Assembly: GCA_937942435.1 (NCBI GenBank)
Contig: CALDEM010000019.1
Span: 62,001 to 126,000, forward strand
Origin: an uncultured Saprospiraceae bacterium
Lineage (GTDB): Bacteria > Bacteroidota > Bacteroidia > Chitinophagales > Saprospiraceae
DNA length: 64,000 nucleotides
Reading direction: 5' to 3'
Position numbers and translations under genes: made by a program. Of the stretch, positions 45,709-54,354 are shown in pieces. The notes under the pieces are model-generated. The model did no database searches and was not told the DNA's origin. It saw only the letters and a list, made by a program, of their open reading frames with translations. Each line of letters opens with the position of its first letter. Positions within the stretch are counted from its first letter, which is position 1.

Positions 45709-48700
45709 TTATTTTAATAAGATGACTTTTTTGGCTGCCGTTAGGGGATTATCCCCAGTTGAATCAGCCATAAGGGTAAAATAACATACAAACGTTCCTG
45801 CCTTTGCATGATATGGCCTCCAAGTTAGTTCAATGTTACCATCTCTTGAGATAGCGCTCTCTTTTAATGTTTCTATTAATTGGCCACTGAGGTTATAAAC
45901 CTCCATCGAAACATCGATATTGTCTTCTCTGATGTCGTGATTTATCAGGAAGGTCGTTTGATCATCTATCGGATTAGGGCTGTTTTCTATACTTATGATC
46001 TGTGGTTCTATATCATCACTTACGATAAATGATATGGTTGTTTCACCCACATTATTCGCTACATCAAATGCCTTGACTGTTAGTGTATGTCTTCCTACTG
46101 CCAAGTCATCTATATTAAATACCAAGGATCCTGATCTTTGATCGTCAAGGCGTCCTTCGAGGAGTTCATTGAGAAAAAGGGTAGTACGTGAGTCTTCGTC
46201 TAAGGTCGCTGTGATCTCATGACCGATCCCTGTGCTACTAAGGTTTAGACCAAAGTCATCCGAGAGATCCACGATTACAAGATTGGATGGTGGTACTTCA
46301 CTTTCGTTCGTAAATGTTCTATCATTGAGATAAGCCTGAACAACGGGTGGTTGATCATCAACAATCGGGTTGACAGAGTTGCCTCCTATAAAGAGTTGAT
46401 CTGAGAATCCAGCTGCATCTCCATATTCATCAGAGACAGCATAATAAGTTATTTTAGAAGCACCTATAGAGTAGTCTATATCCACAGGCACAGTAAATGA
46501 AATATTGATTTTTCCATTTTCAACCAACGTTCTACCTCTATAGATGACATTGCGTTGCGTTTCATATGACTTTACAAAACTTCTATTGTCATTAGCAATT
46601 GTTCTAGTCTCTGTTGGCTTATCAAATATTACAATGTCCACTAAACCATTGTAATCACTTATGACTTCACCTTGGGTATTTCTAACAGATGCGTTGAGTA
46701 ACACTTGATCTAATGCGCTGACCCTTGTCTCTTCGTCTGCGCCAAAAGAAACACCATTGATTCGGTCAGTTGTAATATCTAAAGGCGGAACAGAGAGTCT
46801 GATGGTAGGGTCTCCAATTAGAAAAAACTTACGGGCATTGGAGTTGTCAGAAGGATTGTCATTTTTAGCGCGTCGCATGATCTCCCCGATCCTTAAAAAC
46901 TTACCATCTTCTTTTTTAAACATTTGTCTAAATACGGATCTTGTTAACTGGAAGTTTTTAGAAGCATAAACTGATCGTACTGTTGTAAATAATGAAAGAG
47001 CCCCCCCTGATGGATTGAGAAGAGTCGCTTCACCAGCCGTGGTCATAGAAGGATCATCAAAACCTGTAAAAGAACAAGTAGCTGTCACGATCAATGGTAG
47101 TCTGTCAAAGTTATTCCAACCGTTGATATCATCGATTTTCAAAACACGTTCTTGGGCCCAGCCGTTAGGCCCGCCATGCCCTAAATAGTTTATAATTAGT
47201 GCGCCTTGGTCAACTATTGTATTTAGCCTATCTGTAGCTGTAGGATATCTATTGCCTCCGGGAGTGGACTCTTGTCTGAAAGCATCAAAGTATATCTTCT
47301 CTTGATTAACCAGAGGAAACTCTTCCGCTACCTCTCTCGCAATGATATCAGCGTCATTGACATGCAAATTGTTGTCCTCATCATCTGCTAAGAAGACAAT
47401 CTGTGTTTTCCAATTGTCTATTGTTTCTTCATCGATACGCTGGTCGTAGGATATGATTTTATTTACTACAGCGTTTGCTTCTGCAGCATTTCTCACTGTG
47501 ATACGTCCTACACTGATATCCAGATCTCCACTAAGGTTTCCGTTCTCATCATCATCCAACAAGGCATAATAGTCATCAGAAGGAAAAGCCAATAGTGGAT
47601 CTAAAGAATTGAACGTTTCAAAAGTAGGAACAAAATTATCATTAGGATATTCTTTGTTGATATGCCGAAAATCAAATGTCGCATCTCCCAAAAGAATCAC
47701 ATACTCGAAGCTTGAGAACGATCGATAAAGGTCTCTGATATAATTGCGTATGGCAGTTGGATCCTGTCTCCCGCTACTGTACAAATCATAAATCTTTTGA
47801 GGAGTTGTTATAAAGCTACTTATATTGTCATTAGCCAATCTATGAGCTCGCAGTCGTTCGGCACTTTCTCTGAATAATTCTGGTGATATAATGAGCAGAT
47901 TGACTTTTCCATTTTCTAATATATCTTCTGACGGGAGAAGTTCTGCAGATAAAGGCTCTATGATGTCATCATCTCTGAAGACTACAAATTCTTGAGGCAT
48001 TGTTGGGCTGATGCCTATCTCATATTTATTATTGATTGCCGAGATGTTTTTTTCAATCGCACGGTAGGGATTAGTTATGTCCCAGATTCTAATTTCTTCT
48101 GTGGATGAGATGGTCAAACCATCGTAAGTATTGTCACTTGATAGATTGATGTAATTATTGAGGAAAAGTAACTCGGCATCATATCGTGCTTCGCTTAATC
48201 CTTCTATGGATATATAGTCGATCCATAATTGAGCATCAGCATCAACTTTAGAAAAGTTAATGCTGAAGTCATCGTTGCTTGATAATCCATCTATAGCGAT
48301 CGGCAAGATTACCCTTCTTGCATAAAGTGCTTCAATGTCAGAGGTGTTAACAGGCGAAAAGTCGATATCATAACGCTGATCATTAATGTCCACAGCAATC
48401 GATTCTCTTGATTTACTTCTGCCGGCGAAAACAGCATTGATGCGAACATCTCTAAGTGCATTATGTGACCATGTCAATCTGTCTTGAAGATCAAAAGAAG
48501 GAATATTCGTTAATTGCTCACCATACCAATTTTGTCCTGATCCTTGGGTACTCACAAAATCATCTAATAGATTGACCTTGTCCTCGTGATATATCATGCT
48601 GTGCAGATAATCAGAAGTTGGATTACTTATGATTTGCTGATTCGATTCTTCCTCTACCTCATTTAAACCTCCTGAACCGCCAACCTTCAAAAAGACAAAG

Positions 48701-49143
48701 TTTTTGTCATCAAAAGGGTTCTTGTCTAACACTTGAAGGCCGCGCGACTCATCATACCGATTTTTGTCTGGTCCTTCAGCATAAAAGAGTATTTCGTCAG
48801 CGGAGCTGAACAGTCCATCACTGTTTATGTCATTTATGGACAAAGCGAGAGCTTCCAATCTTTCGGTATCTTCATAATTGCTATCATGTTGTAAGGGTCC
48901 AGATCCTATAGCGTAGACACTTATGGAGGATATGTCAATCTGCGAAAGAGACTCTTCCGAGTTCTCTTGGAGCCAGCGACCTGATATTTTGTAGACCCCA
49001 TTTTGATTAACAGCTATTCGATATATTTTTCCATCAGATAAAACGTTAGTAGTACGCAGGCTAGTTTGCGCTAGTATGCCTTTTTCAGATGAAAGGCTGA
49101 AAAACGTTAAAAGGATAATAAACAATGTACGCTTTACTACCAT
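45709..49143 (-). CDS. porU: Type IX secretion sortase PorU
   Basis: The 1144-residue protein has a signal peptide (TLFIILLTFFSLSSEKGILA). The gingipain-like C25 peptidase core contains LLGDATFDFRHI, His656 in YLGHGGPNG and Cys690 in VTATCSFTG, the catalytic pair. The end carries a FlgD/T9SS-tail-like domain (ENSPNPIDDQTTFLIN, MEVYNLSGQLIETL). PorU removes the C-terminal sorting signal of cargo and links the protein to an anchor on the cell surface. Length is typical (about 1100-1300). A consensus -10 box lies 20 bp upstream, and porV follows in the same transcript. Confidence 0.95.
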   Translation of the reverse strand: MVVKRTLFIILLTFFSLSSEKGILAQTSLRTTNVLSDGKIYRIAVNQNGVYKISGRWLQENSEESLSQIDISSISVYAIGSGPLQHDSNYEDTERLEALALSINDINSDGLFSSADEILFYAEGPDKNRYDESRGLQVLDKNPFDDKNFVFLKVGGSGGLNEVEEESNQQIISNPTSDYLHSMIYHEDKVNLLDDFVSTQGSGQNWYGEQLTNIPSFDLQDRLTWSHNALRDVRINAVFAGRSKSRESIAVDINDQRYDIDFSPVNTSDIEALYARRVILPIAIDGLSSNDDFSINFSKVDADAQLWIDYISIEGLSEARYDAELLFLNNYINLSSDNTYDGLTISSTEEIRIWDITNPYRAIEKNISAINNKYEIGISPTMPQEFVVFRDDDIIEPLSAELLPSEDILENGKVNLLIISPELFRESAERLRAHRLANDNISSFITTPQKIYDLYSSGRQDPTAIRNYIRDLYRSFSSFEYVILLGDATFDFRHINKEYPNDNFVPTFETFNSLDPLLAFPSDDYYALLDDDENGNLSGDLDISVGRITVRNAAEANAVVNKIISYDQRIDEETIDNWKTQIVFLADDEDNNLHVNDADIIAREVAEEFPLVNQEKIYFDAFRQESTPGGNRYPTATDRLNTIVDQGALIINYLGHGGPNGWAQERVLKIDDINGWNNFDRLPLIVTATCSFTGFDDPSMTTAGEATLLNPSGGALSLFTTVRSVYASKNFQLTRSVFRQMFKKEDGKFLRIGEIMRRAKNDNPSDNSNARKFFLIGDPTIRLSVPPLDITTDRINGVSFGADEETRVSALDQVLLNASVRNTQGEVISDYNGLVDIVIFDKPTETRTIANDNRSFVKSYETQRNVIYRGRTLVENGKINISFTVPVDIDYSIGASKITYYAVSDEYGDAAGFSDQLFIGGNSVNPIVDDQPPVVQAYLNDRTFTNESEVPPSNLVIVDLSDDFGLNLSSTGIGHEITATLDEDSRTTLFLNELLEGRLDDQRSGSLVFNIDDLAVGRHTLTVKAFDVANNVGETTISFIVSDDIEPQIISIENSPNPIDDQTTFLINHDIREDNIDVSMEVYNLSGQLIETLKESAISRDGNIELTWRPYHAKAGTFVCYFTLMADSTGDNPLTAAKKVILLK

Positions 49144-49162
49144 TTGTAGATATAAGAACGTT

Positions 49163-49170
49163 CAAACCTA
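49163..49170 (-). promoter_or_regulatory. -10 box of the porU-porV operon
   Basis: TAGGTTTG on the minus strand (49170-49163), 19 bp before the porU ATG, in the 64-bp spacer shared with the divergent porP/sprF-family gene. Confidence 0.5.
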
Positions 49171-49207
49171 AAGGTTGTTTGTAACGATTGCTAAGATTTA
49201 AGTATTA

Positions 49208-50254
49208 TTGAATGAAAGTCTTACACAAAACACTTTTACCCTGATTAAGCGACTGACATACGTATATACTTTATTGATCTTGATGATGTCTATTCAGATG
49301 TCAGCTCAAGATCCTGTTTTTAGTCAGTTCTACAATGCACCGATCCAACTTAATCCAGGATTAGTCGGGCTCTCGACGCAAGCGCAGGTCTCCATCAACT
49401 ATCGCAATCAGTGGCCAGCGTGGCCCCAAGTATATCAGTCCTATGCAGCTTCTTATGATCAGTACTTTGAAAATCTCAATAGTGGTTTTGGGGTACAGAT
49501 CTTATCTGATGATGCAGGACAAGGTATCCTAAAGACTAATCAGATCTCTGCGGTTTATGCTTATCAGTTACAGCTGGATAACGGTATGAGAGCGCGTATC
49601 GGACTTGAAGGGGGTATCATATCAACCCAACTGGACTGGGATAAGCTTATCTTTTTTGAACAACTAGTGCCTACTGGTATAGAAGGAGGTCCAACTACGC
49701 TCCTCCCCAATACAGAAATAGTCCCTGATCAACTCAATAATTTTGTCCTAGATCTCTCTGTTGGAGGCTTATTTTATAGTAAGGATTTTTATGTGGGCAT
49801 TTCTTTAAAGCATCTCAATAATCCAGATAACAAGTTTCGGAGCTCTAATTCTGATACATATACAGGCCTACCCAGTCGACTTATTATTCACGGAGGAATG
49901 CAGATAGACCTCGATGGTTACAATAAGGAAGGTTTTGGGGCGTTTATTGCACCGAGTGTCTTGTTTACAAGGCAAGCAGGATTAAGTCAGCTGAACGCAG
50001 GTGCACTTTATAATCACGACCGAGTTTTTGGTGGAGTATGGTTGAGGCACACGTTGTCAAACTTTGATGCCGCCATATTTTCCGTTGGTGTTCGCTCTGA
50101 GTGGGTCAAGTTTAGTTATAGCTTTGATCTTACAATAAGTGACGCATTTGTGACAAGAACAGCGGGAAGCCATGAGATTGGTGTTCTGATAAATGTCGGT
50201 GGGCGACAAAAAGAACGATCTCGGTACGAAGATTGCTTTAGCATATTTAGATAA
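49208..50254 (+). CDS. PorP/SprF-family outer-membrane protein of the type IX secretion system
   Basis: The 348-residue protein starts with TTG at 49208. No in-frame ATG precedes the signal peptide (LTYVYTLLILMMSIQMSA). The mature N-terminus QDPVFSQFYNAPIQLNPGLVG is the hallmark of PorP/SprF proteins, followed by INYRNQWPAWPQVYQSYAASYDQ and barrel strands. Members partner large adhesins such as SprB and link T9SS cargo to the surface machinery. Which member this is cannot be said without a tree. It is divergent from porU and forms an operon with gldJ (12-bp gap). Confidence 0.92.
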   Translation: MNESLTQNTFTLIKRLTYVYTLLILMMSIQMSAQDPVFSQFYNAPIQLNPGLVGLSTQAQVSINYRNQWPAWPQVYQSYAASYDQYFENLNSGFGVQILSDDAGQGILKTNQISAVYAYQLQLDNGMRARIGLEGGIISTQLDWDKLIFFEQLVPTGIEGGPTTLLPNTEIVPDQLNNFVLDLSVGGLFYSKDFYVGISLKHLNNPDNKFRSSNSDTYTGLPSRLIIHGGMQIDLDGYNKEGFGAFIAPSVLFTRQAGLSQLNAGALYNHDRVFGGVWLRHTLSNFDAAIFSVGVRSEWVKFSYSFDLTISDAFVTRTAGSHEIGVLINVGGRQKERSRYEDCFSIFR

Positions 50255-50266
50255 TTAATTACCCAA

Positions 50267-51775
50267 ATGAACTATAAGTTTTTCTTGCTCCTCATCATCG
50301 GGAGTACAATCACATCATGCAGCCTCTTTAATAAGAAGTCTGCAGCTGGAAATTCTTCAACAACAGGTTGGAAGTATAATGACACAGAGTGGGGTGGATT
50401 TGAGAAGTTAGAATATGAAGGTCAAGCTACTGCACCTAACCTAGTGCTGATACAAGGTGGAACATTCGCCATGGGTCAGACCGATGAAGATGTAACATTC
50501 GAATGGAACAACATCAGTAGAAGGGTGACCGTGTCATCATTCTACATGGATGAAACAGAAGTATCCAATATCGCTTGGAAAGAATATGTATACTACCTAA
50601 ACAGAGTATATGAGTCTTTTCCAGAGGTAGCCCAAGACGCTATGCCTGATGAAAAGGTGTGGTACGATGAGCTATCTTACAATGATCCACTTGTAGAGAC
50701 TTACTATAGACACCCTGCATATGATGAATATCCAGTTGTTGGTGTTTCTTGGGAGCAAACTCAAGAGTACTGTAAGTGGAGAACCAATGCAGTAAATGAA
50801 GCAATATTGATCAATAGAGGGATATTGAATCCTACGCCTGATCAAAAAGACGATAACTCATTTGATACAGAAGCATATTTAGCTGGTCAATATGAGCCAA
50901 ATGTTAGAAAGAATCTACCGGATCTTCAGACGGGTGGAGAAAGAGCAGTGAGATATGAAGATGGTATCTTATTGCCAACATTTAGACTGCCTACAGAAGC
51001 AGAGTGGGAGTATGCCGCACTGGCGCTTGTAGGTAATCATGAAAATGATAAAGACGCGTTGATCTCTCAGAGAAGATACTATCCGTGGGATGGTAGTTCA
51101 GCAAGATATCAGAAGAGAACAAGCGAGCAAGGTCGTATGTTAGCCAACTTCAAGAGAGGTCGTGGTGATTACATGGGTACTGCTGGTAATCTTAACGATA
51201 ACGCATCAACTACATCTCCAGTAAGAGCTTTCTTACCTAATGACTTCGGCCTATACAATATGGCGGGCAATGTATCAGAATGGGTACAAGATGTGTACAG
51301 ACCTTTGACAAGTACTACGCTTAGTGATGCAGACAACCATGATTTAAACCCATTTAGAGGTAATGTCTATAAAGAAGTAGTGAAGGATGAGTATGGAGAG
51401 TATGTTGAAAAAGATTCGCTTGGTAGACTTAGGTATAGAAACGTTACCGATGAAGAGTTAGAGGCAGAAGGTCGTCAGAACTATCGGACAGGAGATGCAA
51501 GAGATTATAAAGATGGAGATGATGAGTTTGTTGATTATCAATATGGTCAGTATACTTTAATAAGTGATAGCTCAAGAGTTATCAAAGGTGGATCATGGGC
51601 AGATAGATTATACTGGTTGTCGCCATCTGCAAGAAGATTCTATGACCAAAACAAATCATCAAGAACGATTGGTTTTAGAACTGCTATGACAAGAGTAGGT
51701 GGTCCAGCTGGTAATGAGGATACTGGTGGAAACACATTCAAGCAAAAAAATCGTAAGAAGAGAAAATACAAATAG
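50267..51775 (+). CDS. gldJ: Gliding-motility lipoprotein GldJ
   Basis: The 502-residue protein has a lipoprotein signal (FFLLLIIGSTITSC). Near the start is GWKYNDTEWGGFEKLEYEGQ, then the sulfatase-modifying (SUMF1/FGE-like) domain: VLIQGGTFAMGQTDEDV, SSFYMDETEVSN, YPVVGVSWEQTQEYCKWR, LPTEAEWEYAALAL, YNMAGNVSEWVQDVY and VIKGGSWADR. The tail is highly basic (KQKNRKKRKYK). GldJ supports GldK stability and is needed for gliding and T9SS function. The opening block distinguishes it from GldK/PorK. The order porU/porV, then gldJ, then murF is conserved in the phylum. A strong terminator follows. Confidence 0.92.
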   Translation: MNYKFFLLLIIGSTITSCSLFNKKSAAGNSSTTGWKYNDTEWGGFEKLEYEGQATAPNLVLIQGGTFAMGQTDEDVTFEWNNISRRVTVSSFYMDETEVSNIAWKEYVYYLNRVYESFPEVAQDAMPDEKVWYDELSYNDPLVETYYRHPAYDEYPVVGVSWEQTQEYCKWRTNAVNEAILINRGILNPTPDQKDDNSFDTEAYLAGQYEPNVRKNLPDLQTGGERAVRYEDGILLPTFRLPTEAEWEYAALALVGNHENDKDALISQRRYYPWDGSSARYQKRTSEQGRMLANFKRGRGDYMGTAGNLNDNASTTSPVRAFLPNDFGLYNMAGNVSEWVQDVYRPLTSTTLSDADNHDLNPFRGNVYKEVVKDEYGEYVEKDSLGRLRYRNVTDEELEAEGRQNYRTGDARDYKDGDDEFVDYQYGQYTLISDSSRVIKGGSWADRLYWLSPSARRFYDQNKSSRTIGFRTAMTRVGGPAGNEDTGGNTFKQKNRKKRKYK

Positions 51776-51798
51776 TCATAATGACTAAATGATATATG

Positions 51799-51834
51799 AG
51801 CCCTTGCAATGTATATTGCAAGGGCTTTTTATTT
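51799..51834 (+). terminator. Strong intrinsic terminator between gldJ and murF
   Basis: A perfect 12-bp stem (AGCCCTTGCAAT at 51799-51810 with ATTGCAAGGGCT at 51815-51826), loop GTAT, then TTTTTATTT. It ends the porP-gldJ transcript only 14 bp before the murF start. Confidence 0.95.
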
Positions 51835-51847
51835 ACAATAGACTCGA

Positions 51848-53137
51848 TTGAAGATTAAAGAATTATACCAATATTATCAGCAGTCAACTGGGGTATCTAT
51901 AGATACTCGGACGATAAAAAAAGGAGAGCTCTTCTTTGGTTTAGTTGGCGAGCGATTTAACGGAAGTTTGTATGCAGAAGAGGCCGTAAAAGCTGGAGCA
52001 AGTAAAGTAATCGTCCAAGGACTTAGTGAAGCGAATGACGATGATCGCTATATACATGTTACTGATGTACTGATGGTCCTGCAGGACTTGGCAAAATTTC
52101 ATAGAGCTCAACTCTCGATCCCCGTAATTGGCGTCACGGGATCCAATGGTAAAACAACAACCAAAGAGTTATTACATGCAGTTCTAAGTAATTTATACAA
52201 AGTTGGAGCCACTAAAGGCAACTACAATAATCATATCGGCGTGCCATTAACCTTGCTTAATGTAGAGCATGACGCAGACATACTGATTGTTGAGATGGGT
52301 ACTAATCAACCAGGCGACATCGCTCAGTTATGTAACATAGCAGATCCTAACTACGGAGTTATAACAAATATCGGAGCATCACACTTGGAGCGATTAGGCT
52401 CTAAACAAGGAGTTTACAAAGAGAAGAGAAAATTGTTCGATCATGTCAAATCATCCAGAGGAACATTCTTTCTAAATACCTCTGACGAGCTTTTGATCGA
52501 TATACAAAACTATGAGGCTAATAAGATAGAGTATCACTCCGATGGTGGGGCATATGGGTTATTAGAGATTGTAAAGACTGTAGATGAACACTTATCACTA
52601 AAGCTTGCCTCTGGGACAAAGAGCCTCGACATCAAGACAAAGCTTTCTGGTGCTTACAACATAGAGAATATCTCAGCCTGCTTAGCGATAGGACACCACT
52701 TTAAAGTTGATGCAGAGGCAGCTATAAAAGCTATAGAGGCATATCTTCCTTCCAATATGCGATCGCAAGTGATCCAAACAAAAAGAAATGTAGTTATACT
52801 CGATGCGTACAACGCCAATCCAACATCTATGAAGGCAAGTGTAGCAACCTTTGAAAAAGAAGGTCGCCAAGTATTGATGATATTAGGAGATATGTTAGAG
52901 CTAGGCGAGAAGTCAATTGCGTATCATAAGGAGATAGTTGATCTGCTTTCAACTTTAAAAATCGAAGCGATCTTAGTTGGCAAAGCTTTTTCCGAAGTAG
53001 CAAGCCTTAACTATCTGACTTTTGAAAACGTTGAAACGTTAATCAAAAGTAAAAGACTTACCAAAGTTAAGGGCCATCACATATTAGTCAAGGCCAGCAG
53101 AGGGGTAAAGCTAGAAGAAGTAGTTGTGCACCTTTGA
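51848..53137 (+). CDS. murF: UDP-N-acetylmuramoyl-tripeptide--D-alanyl-D-alanine ligase
   Basis: The 429-residue protein starts with TTG (51848; MKIKELYQYYQQ), since no ATG is near and the Mur ligase N-domain begins at once (VSIDTRTIKKGELFFGLVGERFNG). The ATP-binding loop is GVTGSNGKTTTKELLHAVL, the central motif EMGTNQPGDIAQL, and the C-domain DAYNANPTSMKAS and LGDMLELGEKS. It adds D-Ala-D-Ala to the peptidoglycan precursor in the cytosol. It follows a terminator closely, so it needs its own promoter, possibly TTG-N19-TAGACTCG (51816-51845), which would leave almost no leader. Confidence 0.94.
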   Translation: MKIKELYQYYQQSTGVSIDTRTIKKGELFFGLVGERFNGSLYAEEAVKAGASKVIVQGLSEANDDDRYIHVTDVLMVLQDLAKFHRAQLSIPVIGVTGSNGKTTTKELLHAVLSNLYKVGATKGNYNNHIGVPLTLLNVEHDADILIVEMGTNQPGDIAQLCNIADPNYGVITNIGASHLERLGSKQGVYKEKRKLFDHVKSSRGTFFLNTSDELLIDIQNYEANKIEYHSDGGAYGLLEIVKTVDEHLSLKLASGTKSLDIKTKLSGAYNIENISACLAIGHHFKVDAEAAIKAIEAYLPSNMRSQVIQTKRNVVILDAYNANPTSMKASVATFEKEGRQVLMILGDMLELGEKSIAYHKEIVDLLSTLKIEAILVGKAFSEVASLNYLTFENVETLIKSKRLTKVKGHHILVKASRGVKLEEVVVHL

Positions 53138-53138
53138 G

Positions 53139-54074
53139 TTAGGCTAACGCAAGTAAAGATGTGATTCTGTCAGAGATATGGTTGTCGCAAGCATCTTGAT
53201 AGTCCTTACGAGTACAAGGCATTTTTACTTTTTCTTCCGCAGCATCTGAGTAAAGCTCTATCCACCATCTACCACTTCTTTGATCCTCTATAAAGACCAT
53301 TTCTTCTGATGCGTGATCAGGAAGTACACTGTAACGTTGGAGCTGCTCAGACTGAACCTTTTCACTTTGTCTGATCTTAAAACCATCAAGTATATAGAAT
53401 AGTAATAAAGCGATGTTCTTAGCCATCATGTTATACTGATCATTATTTTGGTCATATCCTCTGATGATGATGTTTCTTAAGTTGATAGAGGCGCCTGCAT
53501 ATTTGGCAATCATGCAAAGTTCTTCGATCATCAGACCGGCAGTACTGGACGTAGCAGATCCTATATTGTCTGCTAATCTCAACACAGAGAGATCTATGAC
53601 GATGGCATCTGCTGTACGTAACAATACTTCAGCCTTCTCACTATTGCCTCTAATATCACCAAGCCTAAGGTGTCTTCTATTGTTAAACTCGAAGTCAGAG
53701 CTAAAAAAGTGCTTCTGTATGCCAATTTGAGCTACATACTCTGCTTGGTCAAGTGGTCTATTGCTAATAATAACAGGATTGACCGTTGAGTCCCAGTATG
53801 ATTGCGGTATATCCTGAGTTGCTCGACTTGGGAAGATAGAGATGACAGGCTGTTTTGTATCATATGCTCGAAGGATAGTGCATATGTCCTCAGCGCTCGA
53901 TCCCGATACGTCACCAAGATCTGTCAAAAAGGAGCGGGTCGTCTCAATATTAAGTCGAGAAAACTCTTCTCTTATCTTTTGTATGCCAGAAAAAGGGCCT
54001 AAAAGACCCAATAAACCTTTATTTGGCATGTTAGGAGTCTCGTTGACACGGTTTGCGTGCTGTGTTTTAATCAT
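53139..54074 (-). CDS. Arginase/formimidoylglutamase-fold protein with degenerate metal site
   Basis: ATG 54074 gives 311 residues (an ATG at 54083 lies only 4 bp after the -10 box). The second half follows the ureohydrolase pattern: HLRLGDIRGNSEKAEVLLRTADAIVIDLSVLRLADN, GLMIEELCMIAKYAG and ASINLRNIIIRGYD. The canonical Mn2+ motifs GGDHS and DAHxDxR are absent, and the SxDxDxxDP segment reads IDLSVLRLAD, with only the first Asp kept. The protein is therefore probably not an active arginase. Such degenerate members near gldJ/murF recur in Bacteroidota, so a structural or T9SS-linked role is possible. It is convergent with murF, one base apart. Confidence 0.72.
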   Translation of the reverse strand: MIKTQHANRVNETPNMPNKGLLGLLGPFSGIQKIREEFSRLNIETTRSFLTDLGDVSGSSAEDICTILRAYDTKQPVISIFPSRATQDIPQSYWDSTVNPVIISNRPLDQAEYVAQIGIQKHFFSSDFEFNNRRHLRLGDIRGNSEKAEVLLRTADAIVIDLSVLRLADNIGSATSSTAGLMIEELCMIAKYAGASINLRNIIIRGYDQNNDQYNMMAKNIALLLFYILDGFKIRQSEKVQSEQLQRYSVLPDHASEEMVFIEDQRSGRWWIELYSDAAEEKVKMPCTRKDYQDACDNHISDRITSLLALA

Positions 54075-54087
54075 CTGATCCATACAT

Positions 54088-54095
54088 CAAATATA
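54088..54095 (-). promoter_or_regulatory. -10 box of the arginase-like gene
   Basis: TATATTTG on the minus strand (54095-54088) is a perfect match. It ends 4 bp before ATG 54083, favouring ATG 54074 as the real start. Confidence 0.5.
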
Positions 54096-54354
54096 AGTGA
54101 AAACTGTAATATGTTAAAACATAAAATATTTTTATAATATGTAATCTTATTGTAACTTAGCGCCGTATATATAAGGATTAGTTATAATCCGACCACCCGA
54201 GATTACATTTTGATCTGTTGTTTGTCGATAGAACCTTAATTATTCGCATCAGATTTATGTGATCGTCATTTATGATTACTTATTGACTATAGATCTATTA
54301 GATATCTATGGTCTGAGTGATTTTATAGAGGACATCACGAGTAAAAGGTTACTA

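Noticed and set aside
54259..54354. N-terminal extension of the large OmpA-family protein
   Set aside because: The true signal peptide begins at ATG 54355; the extension would place it internally.
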